From: Candidatus Tenderia sp.
GTDB taxonomy: Bacteria > Pseudomonadota > Gammaproteobacteria > Tenderiales > Tenderiaceae
Length of the DNA stretch: 7,343 nucleotides
Direction: 5' to 3'
NCBI GenBank assembly: GCA_030148045.1
Contig: JASBUE010000115.1
Coordinates: 1-7,343 of the forward strand
Made by a program: the position numbers and the translations under genes. Under the pieces are notes generated by a model that ran no database searches, was not told where the DNA came from, and was given only the letters and a program-made list of their open reading frames with translations. Every line of letters starts with the position of its first letter. The first letter of the stretch is position 1. This document shows positions 1 to 5,916 of the stretch, in pieces.

Positions 1-2
1 AG

Positions 3-266
3 GAACACCGCACAGATTATCCCTCGCTGTGGGCGGCCGTAGAGTCGATTGCCCCGAAGATCGGTTGTGTGCCGCAGACGCTGCTGGAGTGGGTCAAGCG
101 TGCAGAGATTGATGCCGGGGCGCGTCCGGGAGCGACCACGGCCGAGATGCAGCGCATCAAGGAGCTGGAACGCGAGGTCAAAGAGCTACGGCGTGCAAAC
201 GACATCCTGCGCACGGCCAGTGCTTTTTTCGCCCAAGCGGAGCTCGACCGCAAACTGAAGTCCTGA
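3..266 (+). CDS. IS3-family transposase OrfA, 5'-truncated by window edge
   Basis: OrfA is the DNA-binding subunit of IS3 transposases. It recognises the inverted repeats and is the N-terminal part of the OrfAB fusion transposase. The frame is open from base 3, well before the GTG at 69, and gives 87 residues ending at TGA 264-266. The upstream part reads EHRTDYPSLWAAVESIAPKI, which belongs to the family helix-turn-helix, so the GTG at 69 is internal and not the start. A second half rich in E, L and K/R (around bases 147-220, containing IKELEREVKELRRANDILR) has leucine-zipper-like heptads expected to mediate oligomerisation. It ends in SAFFAQAELDR, a conserved OrfA C-terminus. About 20 N-terminal residues are probably missing to the left. 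Confidence 0.88.
   Translation, partial: EHRTDYPSLWAAVESIAPKIGCVPQTLLEWVKRAEIDAGARPGATTAEMQRIKELEREVKELRRANDILRTASAFFAQAELDRKLKS
224..230 (+). other. Slippery heptamer T TTT TTC for programmed -1 frameshifting
   Basis: In the OrfA frame the bases split as T TTT TTC (codons TTT at 225 and TTC at 228), which fits the X XXY YYZ rule for -1 slippage. OrfB is in the -1 frame relative to OrfA, and that frame has no stop from 230 through the end of OrfB, so slipping here gives an uninterrupted OrfAB protein. A short GC hairpin (GCGG 237-240 pairing with CCGC 248-251) begins 6 nt after the heptamer, the usual distance for a stimulatory structure, but with only 4 bp it is weak. That IS3 elements use -1 frameshifting is established; the exact site here is inferred. 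Confidence 0.7.
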
Positions 267-1171
267 ATGCCTACATCGACCAGCACCGGGATACCTACGG
301 GGTCGAGCCGATCTGCAAGGTGTTGCAGGTCGCCCCGTCGGCTTACCGGCGCCATGCGGCCCGGCAGCGCAACCCTGAGCTGCGCAGTGCCCGGGCCAAG
401 CGCGATGAACGGTTGATGCCACACATTGAACGTGTCTGGGAAGCCAACCTGCAGGTCTACGGTGCCGACAAGGTCTGGCGGCAGATGAACCGCGAGGATA
501 TTGCGGTGGCTCGCTGCACAGTCGAGCGTCTGATGAAGCTCTTAGGCTTGCAGGGCGCGCGTCGCGGTAAATCCGTGCGAACCACCGTGCCGGACACTTC
601 AGCGCCGTGCCCGCTGGATCGGGTCAACCGGGTGTTCAAGGCCGAGCGCCCGAACCAGCTTTGGGTGTCGGACTTCACGTATGTGTCGACCTGGCAGGGC
701 TGGCTGTACGTGGCCTTCGTCATTGATGTCTTCGCCCGGCGCATCGTCGGCTGGCGGGTCAGCAGCACCATGGCCACGGACTTCGTGCTCGATGCGCTGG
801 AGCAGGCGCTATACGACCGGCAACCTGGTTCAGAGGATGCCCTGATCCATCACAGCGACCGGGGCTCGCAATACGTCTCGATCCGCTACACCGAGCGGCT
901 GGCCGAGGCCGGTATCGAGCCCTCGGTCGGCAGCAAGGGCGACAGCTACGATAACGCCTTGGCCGAGACAATCAACGGACTGTACAAGGCCGAACTGATC
1001 CATCGTCGGGGGCCATGGAAAACACGTGAATCTGTGGAGCTGGCCACCCTGGAATGGGTTTCCTGGTTTAACCACCACCGGCTACTGGAATCCTTGGGCT
1101 ATATCCCTCCGGCAGAAGCTGAGGCAAACTACTACATGCAACTTAACCGTCAAACAGCGGTAGCTGCTTAA
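230..1171 (+). CDS. IS3-family transposase OrfB (DDE integrase)
   Basis: This is the catalytic part of the transposase, which cuts and joins IS ends; in IS3 elements the active enzyme is normally the OrfAB fusion. The frame is open from the slippery site at 230 to TAA at 1169-1171. A GTG at 320 gives a 283-residue independent ORF, but conserved residues lie upstream of it (NAYIDQHRDTYGVEPICKVL, from 266), so 320 is unlikely to be the true N-terminus. Numbering from GTG 320, the rve core has D118 (WVSDFTYV), D180 (HHSDRGSQY) and E216 (DNALAETING), with 35 residues between the second Asp and Glu and K223 seven residues after Glu. This is the canonical DD(35)E-K signature. The C-terminus WFNHHRLLESLGYIPPAEAE is also typical. 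No frameshift or truncation is visible. Confidence 0.92.
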   Translation, partial: RPSGARPQTEVLNAYIDQHRDTYGVEPICKVLQVAPSAYRRHAARQRNPELRSARAKRDERLMPHIERVWEANLQVYGADKVWRQMNREDIAVARCTVERLMKLLGLQGARRGKSVRTTVPDTSAPCPLDRVNRVFKAERPNQLWVSDFTYVSTWQGWLYVAFVIDVFARRIVGWRVSSTMATDFVLDALEQALYDRQPGSEDALIHHSDRGSQYVSIRYTERLAEAGIEPSVGSKGDSYDNALAETINGLYKAELIHRRGPWKTRESVELATLEWVSWFNHHRLLESLGYIPPAEAEANYYMQLNRQTAVAA

Positions 1172-1185
1172 CTTAAACCAAACAG

Positions 1186-1210
1186 CCTCCGCGAAACCCG
1201 GGGCGATTCA
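1186..1210 (+). repeat. Right terminal inverted repeat of the IS3 element
   Basis: The segment lies 14 bp after the OrfB stop. Its complement, read inward from 1210, starts TGAATCGCCCCGGGTTTCG, a typical IS3-family end (TG at the tip, GC-rich core). Its left partner is off the window, so neither the exact repeat length nor the boundary base can be confirmed; the boundary could be off by a base or two. Confidence 0.65.
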
Positions 1211-1230
1211 GTGGCTCCGGTTAGGACTGC

Positions 1231-1350
1231 TTAATCTTTATCGAATAAACCATGGGACTCTTTCTTATCTTTCTTTGCCGCCTTTTTTTCTTTTGGCGTC
1301 ATGGCTGGTTTCTTTTTTTCCTCTTTATTTCCTTTTTGTCCTTTGCTCAT
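1231..1350 (-). CDS. Small lysine-rich protein of unknown function, 39 aa
   Basis: This short ORF runs from ATG (complement of 1348-1350) to TAA (complement of 1231-1233). It begins MSKGQKGNKEEKKK, continues with PAMTPKEKKAAKKDKK and ends ESHGLFDKD. Fourteen of 39 residues are lysine, mostly in the first 30; the last nine are mixed and end in acidic residues. An AGGAG Shine-Dalgarno lies 8 nt before the ATG, which supports the start. The MSKGQ opening and the KEKKAAKK run recall small basic proteins annotated as hypothetical in many proteobacteria; this is recognition by eye only. It is probably cytosolic and may bind nucleic acid, inferred only from its charge. It is a single gene, not linked to the transporter operon. 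The IS end lies 20 bp beyond its stop, so the insertion may have removed or displaced its terminator. Confidence 0.7.
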   Translation of the reverse strand: MSKGQKGNKEEKKKPAMTPKEKKAAKKDKKESHGLFDKD

Positions 1351-1358
1351 GGTGTTAG

Positions 1359-1363
1359 CTCCT
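1359..1363 (-). promoter_or_regulatory. Shine-Dalgarno AGGAG of the small lysine-rich gene
   Basis: The complement reads AGGAG followed by 8 nt and then ATG at 1350. This near-ideal ribosome binding site is the main reason for treating the 39-codon ORF as a real gene. No convincing -35/-10 promoter pair was found further upstream. Confidence 0.7.
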
Positions 1364-1454
1364 ATCTGAATGATGGGGAATTTGCAGGCCAAGCATTGCG
1401 ATTCAGATTCGACTGAATTTGATCACTGATGTCCTGACAACGTTATTACAAAGT

Positions 1455-1504
1455 ACTGAATATCGAGGAAGCGGTCCGTCCTGAGGGACCACGGGATATT
1501 CTGT
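1455..1504. other. Imperfect nested hairpin, function unknown
   Basis: An outer stem pairs GAATATC (1458-1464) with GATATTC (1495-1501), extended past one T-T mismatch by two more pairs. An inner stem pairs GGTCC (1473-1477) with GGACC (1486-1490). The two stems are separated by an asymmetric internal loop of 8 and 4 nt. No T-tract follows on either strand, so a terminator is unlikely. It could be a structured leader, an operator, a REP-like element or chance. Confidence 0.3.
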
Positions 1505-1907
1505 TATCCGGCAAGGGAAATGCCTAGATTGGTTGATTTGATGTGCGCTGACTACACTACCATGAAAACAACTTCTGGGGTTAACTCATTTCAGTCACCA
1601 CATGATAACTTGAAATGGACACCGTTTAAGCCTTAGGCGCAGTGATCACCACTAAAACCTACAATAAAATTAAATCACTAAATCATCAAGTGAGTTCGAA
1701 TGACAACTTTTCGGCATCACCGCCAAGGGAAGTTGTTCTCTAAATGTCCACAACCCGGATAATATGTTGTTTACCAAGCCCTTTATGAATGGCTGTTAGC
1801 GGCAAGCGCTGGCCCATCCAAGCCTCGAACCGACCACACAAATACCATAAATCGCTCTACAGCGTGTGATCCGTGCAAATGTCTACTTCAGTTAGTCCCG
1901 CCATTAC

Positions 1908-2114
1908 TTAGAATTCTTTCGATTGGCTGTTAAGTGTCGTTAACCGATATTGGAATAGGATGGCTTTCATCAACGCGCCTGCATCACCACTTAAAATGTG
2001 GCGGCAGGTATTCATTTGCCGGTGAAGCTGCCGATTGATTTTCTGCGAACCCGCCATGGATCTAGCGCGAGCAGCCTGGGAATAGCCAGCGTCGTGACGA
2101 GTTGTATTGATCAT
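1908..2114 (-). CDS. Possible small ORF, 68 aa, unrecognised
   Basis: The ORF starts at ATG (complement of 2112-2114) and ends with TAA at 1908. It is preceded by AGGG 5 nt before the start. The product would be basic and polar, starting MINTTRHDAGYSQAARARS and ending LTTLNSQSKEF, with no signal peptide, membrane segment or known motif. The frame stays open upstream as far as 2357, but that part runs through the terminator-like hairpin and into the end of the ATPase gene, so the ATG at 2114 is the only sensible start. Third codon positions show no strong G/C bias, unlike the neighbouring operon. It may be a genuine small gene just past the operon terminator, a decayed gene or a chance ORF; I favour a non-functional reading. 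Confidence 0.22.
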   Translation of the reverse strand: MINTTRHDAGYSQAARARSMAGSQKINRQLHRQMNTCRHILSGDAGALMKAILFQYRLTTLNSQSKEF

Positions 2115-2142
2115 GACTGCCCTAACTTTTTGGTTTGATGTT

Positions 2143-2174
2143 ATTAACCCGGCAATAAACATTGCCGGGTTAAT
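2143..2174 (-). terminator. Probable transcription terminator of the ABC-transporter operon
   Basis: This is a perfect 14-bp inverted repeat (ATTAACCCGGCAAT and ATTGCCGGGTTAAT) around a 4-nt loop. It begins 65 nt after the stop codon of the last ATPase gene. The stem has a GC core flanked by A/T pairs; on the - strand the core is followed by TTAATAAC, which is only modestly T-rich. Position and stem quality fit an intrinsic terminator. Without a proper U-tract it may be a weak one, or a 3' mRNA-protecting hairpin. Confidence 0.6.
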
Positions 2175-2239
2175 ACCTACGCTGCCGGTGGCGGGCAACC
2201 GCAAACCTGCAGCACCTCGACGGACGAACACGCAGTGGA

Positions 2240-4255
2240 TTACTCGGAATACAGCAGATAACAATGCGCCGAATGGCTGGGACTGGTCACCACCGCCTCG
2301 GGATAGGCCTGCCGGCACCGTGCCATGGCGTGGGGGCAGCGGGGATGAAAGTGACACCCGGCCGGCGGCGCCAGGGGCGATGGCAGGTCTCCTGCGACGC
2401 GCAACATTTTCCGTTTAGTGTTTGAATCAATGGTTGGCACTGCCGCCAGCAAGGCCTGGGTATAGGGATGCCGCGGCGTCTGCAATATCTCCGTCACCGT
2501 GCCGCGCTCGACGATGCGGCCCAGATACATCACCGCCACTTCGTCGGCCAGGTAGGACACCACCGAGATATTGTGGGTAATGAATAAATATGAAATCCCG
2601 AACCGGGCCTGCAGTTCCTGCATCAGGTTGAGGATCTGGGCCTGCACCGAGACATCGAGCGCGCTGGTGGGTTCGTCGCAGACAATCAGCTTGGGATCCA
2701 GCGCCAGGGCGCGGGCGATACAAATACGCTGGCGCTGGCCGCCGGAGAACTCGTGGGGATAGCGATTGCGCATACTCGCTGACAAGCCAACCTGTTCAAG
2801 CAAGGTATCCACACGCACCCGGCGCTGCTGCTTGTCGCCACCGACGCCCTGGGCCAGCAAGCCTTCTTCGACAATGGCGCCAATGCTCATGCGCGGGTTC
2901 ATGGAGGAAAACGGGTCCTGAAAGATGAACTGCATGTCGCGGCGCTTGCGGCGCAGCCGTTCGCCGCTGAGACAGGTCAGGTCCTCGCCTTCGAACATCA
3001 CCTGTCCCGAGGTGGGACGCAGCAGTTGCAGGATGGCCTTGCCCGCCGTGGTCTTGCCACAGCCCGACTCCCCCACCAGGGCCAGGGTCCGGCCCTGATC
3101 GACAGTGAGATCAATCCCGTCCACGGCGTAGACATAACCGCCGCCGCGTTTGAACAGCCCCTTGCGCACGGGAAAGTGGACCTTGAGCCCCGCCACCTGC
3201 AACAAGGCTTGAGCCGATTCAAGCTTCGCTTCGGGCTTGAACCCGGCCGGGGCGGCGGCCGCCTGTGGCGGCCATTGCCGCAACAGCTCGGGGTCGCAGC
3301 GGTGACAGCGCACGTGATGACCCGCGTCTGTTTCCAGCCAGGCCGGTGCCCGGTCACGGCACAGCTCCCAGGCGAAATCGCAGCGGCCGGTAAAACGACA
3401 AGCGGTGAAGACCTGCGTCAAGGGCGGCACCATGCCCCTGATCACCTCCAGTTGCCGATCCCGTTTTTGCAGTTCGGGCAAAGAGTCGAACAGCTTGAGG
3501 CTGTAGGGATGTTGCGGATGATTAAAAAACGTCCGGCGGTCGGCCTGCTCGACGATATGCCCGGCGTACATCACCGCCACCCGGTCGGCGGTCTCGGCCA
3601 CAACGCCCAGGTCATGGGTGATGAGCAGGATGGCCATGCCGGTCTGTTGTTGCAGCTCGCGCAATAATTGCAGCACCTGGGCCTGGATGGTGACATCCAG
3701 CGCCGTCGTCGGCTCGTCGGCGATCAACAGGTCCGGCTCGCCGGCCAGGGCCATGGCGATCATGACGCGCTGTTTCATGCCGCCGGAGAGTTGATGCGGG
3801 TACGCGTCGATGCGGCTGTCGGGTGCCGGAATCCCCACCGCCGCCAGCAACTCAATGGCGCGCCTGCGCGCCGCCGCGCCTTTTATCTTTTTATGCCGCC
3901 ATAACACCTCGCCGATCTGGAGCCCGACGGTGAGCACCGGATTGAGCGAGCTCATGGGCTCCTGAAAGATCATGGCGATGCGGTTGCCGCGCAGATTGCG
4001 CATGGCCGCCTCGGGCAATGTGAGCAGCTCTTTACCGTCGAGCAGGATCTCGCCGCCGACGATCTGTCCCGGCGGCGGCACCAGGCGCATGATGGACAGG
4101 GAGGTCATGGACTTGCCGCAACCCGACTCGCCCAGCAGGGCGAAGGTCTCGCCGCGTTTGATATCAAAACTGACGCCGTTCACGACCCGGGCGGCCTGGT
4201 CGCCGGCCTGAAACCAGGTCTGTAGATCGCGGATGCTGAGCAGCGCGTCGGACAT
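2240..4255 (-). CDS. Peptide-type ABC importer ATPase with two fused ABC domains (DppD-DppF-like fusion), 671 aa
   Basis: This cytoplasmic ATPase energises a peptide/opine/nickel-class importer. Domain 1 (about 1-260) has Walker A GESGCGKS 42-49, Q98, signature LSGGM 156-160, Walker B LLIADEP 176-182 and switch H214. Domain 2 (about 350-610) has Walker A GESGCGKT 395-402, Q446, FSGGQ 503-507, LIVCDEP 523-529 and H561. Both ATP sites look functional. Each domain is followed by the oligopeptide-transporter C-terminal extension with a cysteine cluster: C286, C292, C299, C317 and C320 after domain 1, and C634, C640, C647 and C665 after domain 2. Related ATPases bind an iron-sulphur cluster there. 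The ATG at 4255 is preferred because its A is the last base of the upstream TGA (TGATG), which suggests translational coupling; a TTG one codon earlier is possible. It is longer than YejF and closer in size to GsiA-type fused ATPases. The substrate is unknown. Confidence 0.93.
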   Translation of the reverse strand: MSDALLSIRDLQTWFQAGDQAARVVNGVSFDIKRGETFALLGESGCGKSMTSLSIMRLVPPPGQIVGGEILLDGKELLTLPEAAMRNLRGNRIAMIFQEPMSSLNPVLTVGLQIGEVLWRHKKIKGAAARRRAIELLAAVGIPAPDSRIDAYPHQLSGGMKQRVMIAMALAGEPDLLIADEPTTALDVTIQAQVLQLLRELQQQTGMAILLITHDLGVVAETADRVAVMYAGHIVEQADRRTFFNHPQHPYSLKLFDSLPELQKRDRQLEVIRGMVPPLTQVFTACRFTGRCDFAWELCRDRAPAWLETDAGHHVRCHRCDPELLRQWPPQAAAAPAGFKPEAKLESAQALLQVAGLKVHFPVRKGLFKRGGGYVYAVDGIDLTVDQGRTLALVGESGCGKTTAGKAILQLLRPTSGQVMFEGEDLTCLSGERLRRKRRDMQFIFQDPFSSMNPRMSIGAIVEEGLLAQGVGGDKQQRRVRVDTLLEQVGLSASMRNRYPHEFSGGQRQRICIARALALDPKLIVCDEPTSALDVSVQAQILNLMQELQARFGISYLFITHNISVVSYLADEVAVMYLGRIVERGTVTEILQTPRHPYTQALLAAVPTIDSNTKRKMLRVAGDLPSPLAPPAGCHFHPRCPHAMARCRQAYPEAVVTSPSHSAHCYLLYSE

Positions 4256-5916
4256 CAATGCTCGAACTCGACCCGCGGCACAGCGTCCAGGAGCTTTTTG
4301 GTGTACTCGTGCTGGGGCGCGCGGCTGACGCGGTCGGTGGGCCCCTGCTCCACAATGCGGCCGTCGTTCATCACCGCCATCTCGTCGCTGACGTATTCCA
4401 CCACGCCGATGTTGTGGGTGATGAACAATAAAGTCAGATCACGTTCCTGACGCAGCTCCAGCAGCATTTGCAGGATCTCGGCCTGCACCGACACATCCAG
4501 GGCGCTGGTCACCTCGTCGCAAACGATGAATCTTGGATTCAAGGCCAGGGCGCGGGCGATACCAATCCGCTGGCGCTGGCCGCCGGAAAATTCATGGGGA
4601 AAACGCCAGACATAATCGCCCTTGAGCTGCACCCGCTCCAGGATCCGTTTGGCCAGTTCCAGGCGTTCCTCTTTCGACTCGCCGATGCCGTGCACCTTCA
4701 TGGGCTCGGTCAAGGTGGCGGCGATGGTGAGACGCGGATTGAGCGAGGACATGGGGTCCTGAAAGATGATCTGCATCTCACGCCGCAGGGGTTGCAGCTG
4801 TTTATGCGGCAGGGCGGTGATGTCCTTGCCGTCGAAGTACACCTTGCCGGCGGTGGGATCGTTCAAGCGCAAGATCGCCCGACCCAGGGTGCTCTTGCCG
4901 CAACCCGACTCCCCCACCAGGGCCAGGATCTGACCTTTGGGTATTTTCAGATCAATGCCGTCCACCGCCTTGACGTGATCGACGGTGTGGCGCAGCACAC
5001 CCTTCTTGATGGGAAAGTAGACCTGCACCCCCTGCAAATCCAATAGCGGTTTAACCGATTTGCTGTGTTCGGAATCGTGGGTAATGATCTCGCGCGGCAG
5101 ATTCTCCGGCAGGGCCGCCAGCAGCTTTTTAGTGTATGCGTGCTGCGGCTGGTTGATCATCCGCTTCAAGGGACCGGCCTCGACAATCTTGCCCAGCTGC
5201 ATCACCGCCAGCCTATCCGCCATCTGCGATACCACGCCGAAGTCATGGGTGATGAACAGGATGGCGGTGCCGCGGCGCGCTTGCAGCTCTTTCATCAGAC
5301 GCAGGATCTCGGCCTGCACCGTCACGTCCAGGGCGGTGGTCGGTTCGTCGGCGATGAGCAGGTCGGGCTCGCAGGCCATGGCCATGGCGATCATGACGCG
5401 CTGGCGCTGGCCGCCGGAGAGGCGATGGGGATACTCGTCGATGCGCTCGGCGGCGTTGGGGATCTTGACCTGTTCCAGCGCGGCGATGGCACGCTGGCGC
5501 GCCTCGCCCTCGCTCATGTCCGGGTTGTGCAGTTGCAGCGCTTCGATGATCTGGTCGCCGATGGTGAAGACCGGATTGAGCGAGGTCATGGGTTCCTGAA
5601 AGATCATGGCGATGCGCGCGCCGCGGATCATGCGCGCCTTGCTCGGTTGGATCCTGAGCATGTCCACCTGCTCGATGCGGCCGTCGTTGTGGCGGTAATC
5701 GAACAGAATGCGGCCGCCCGGGTGTTCGCTGATGTCCTGCGGCAATAGCTGAATCACCGACAGCGCGGTGATGGACTTGCCGCTGCCCGATTCCCCCACC
5801 AGGCAAAAGGTCTCACCCTTGTTGATCTCGAAGCTGACATCGTCCACGGCGCGCACGATTTCGTCGCCGCTGCGCAGCCAGGTCTGCAAGCCCTCCACTT
5901 TCAGTAGCGTGCTCAC
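4255..5916 (-). CDS. yejF: Peptide-type ABC importer ATPase with two fused ABC domains (YejF-like), 553 aa
   Basis: This is a fused double-domain ATPase close in length and layout to YejF, which drives the YejABEF importer (peptides and microcin C in E. coli). Domain 1 (about 1-270) has Walker A GESGSGKS 41-48, Q107, LSGGQ 166-170, Walker B LLIADEP 186-192 and H224. Domain 2 (about 290-545) has Walker A GESGCGKS 335-342, Q386, FSGGQ 443-447, FIVCDEV 463-469 and H501. All catalytic residues are present; valine replaces the usual proline after the domain 2 Walker B glutamate. The extensions after each domain (PQHAYTKKLLAALP and PQHEYTKKLLDAVP) lack the cysteine clusters seen in the next gene. 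The GTG start overlaps the permease stop as GTGA, and the absence of a clear ribosome site there fits translational coupling. The yej name is by similarity; a Dpp/Opp-type substrate is equally possible. Confidence 0.92.
   Translation of the reverse strand: MSTLLKVEGLQTWLRSGDEIVRAVDDVSFEINKGETFCLVGESGSGKSITALSVIQLLPQDISEHPGGRILFDYRHNDGRIEQVDMLRIQPSKARMIRGARIAMIFQEPMTSLNPVFTIGDQIIEALQLHNPDMSEGEARQRAIAALEQVKIPNAAERIDEYPHRLSGGQRQRVMIAMAMACEPDLLIADEPTTALDVTVQAEILRLMKELQARRGTAILFITHDFGVVSQMADRLAVMQLGKIVEAGPLKRMINQPQHAYTKKLLAALPENLPREIITHDSEHSKSVKPLLDLQGVQVYFPIKKGVLRHTVDHVKAVDGIDLKIPKGQILALVGESGCGKSTLGRAILRLNDPTAGKVYFDGKDITALPHKQLQPLRREMQIIFQDPMSSLNPRLTIAATLTEPMKVHGIGESKEERLELAKRILERVQLKGDYVWRFPHEFSGGQRQRIGIARALALNPRFIVCDEVTSALDVSVQAEILQMLLELRQERDLTLLFITHNIGVVEYVSDEMAVMNDGRIVEQGPTDRVSRAPQHEYTKKLLDAVPRVEFEH

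Larger units (their letters stand above)
1..1210 (+). mobile_element. IS3-family insertion sequence, right part (left end outside window)
   Basis: The segment holds the end of OrfA, a -1 slippery site, a complete OrfB integrase region and a right terminal sequence, in the order and spacing of an IS3-family element. Read inward from 1210, the right end begins TGAATCGCCCCGGGTTT, which resembles ends of IS3 elements of the IS51/IS3411 type. That subgroup call is from memory of similar ends and proteins and is less certain than the family call. OrfA is already open at the first base, so the element extends left beyond the window and its left inverted repeat and target duplication cannot be seen. 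All visible reading frames and catalytic residues are intact, so the copy could be active. Bases 1211 onward (gtgg) would be the start of the target duplication. Confidence 0.9.
1364..2239. other. Long intergenic stretch, AT-richer, mostly without recognisable genes
   Basis: This stretch of about 0.88 kb is clearly less GC-rich than its flanks. It carries no long ORF in 1364-1907 on either strand and no tRNA or rRNA. It contains an imperfect hairpin at 1401-1418 (ATTCAG, six-base loop, CTGAAT), a nested hairpin at 1455-1504, a weak 68-codon ORF at 1908-2114 (- strand), and a strong hairpin at 2143-2174. A 24-codon ORF from ATG 1562 (+) has no good ribosome site. The last 65 bases (2175-2239) are the 3' untranslated end of the transporter operon. 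The promoter of the small lysine-rich gene should lie in the first 100-200 bases. The rest may be decayed genes or old mobile DNA, but no specific remnant could be identified. Confidence 0.6.

Noticed and set aside
320..322. GTG as the true start of OrfB
   Set aside because: Conserved OrfB residues are encoded upstream in the same frame back to at least 266, and the frame is open to the slippery site at 230.
1562..1636. 24-codon ORF starting MKTTSGVNS on the + strand
   Set aside because: No ribosome site, no homology recognised, and short ORFs of this size are expected by chance in AT-richer DNA.
1364..2142. Integron attC site, CRISPR repeats or tRNA in the gap
   Set aside because: Scanning found no paired attC core sites, no regularly spaced repeats and no cloverleaf-like segment.
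1908..2357. 149-codon ORF on the - strand taken at full length
   Set aside because: Its first part overlaps the 3' end of the ATPase gene in another frame and passes through the terminator hairpin; only the portion from ATG 2114 could be a gene, and that is weak.
3026..3667. 213-codon ORF on the + strand opposite the second ATPase
   Set aside because: It lies wholly antisense to conserved ABC-domain motifs and has no domain of its own; a shadow frame.
5065..5748. 227-codon ORF on the + strand opposite the first ATPase
   Set aside because: Antisense shadow of a confident ABC gene with repetitive H/D/Q/G-rich composition.
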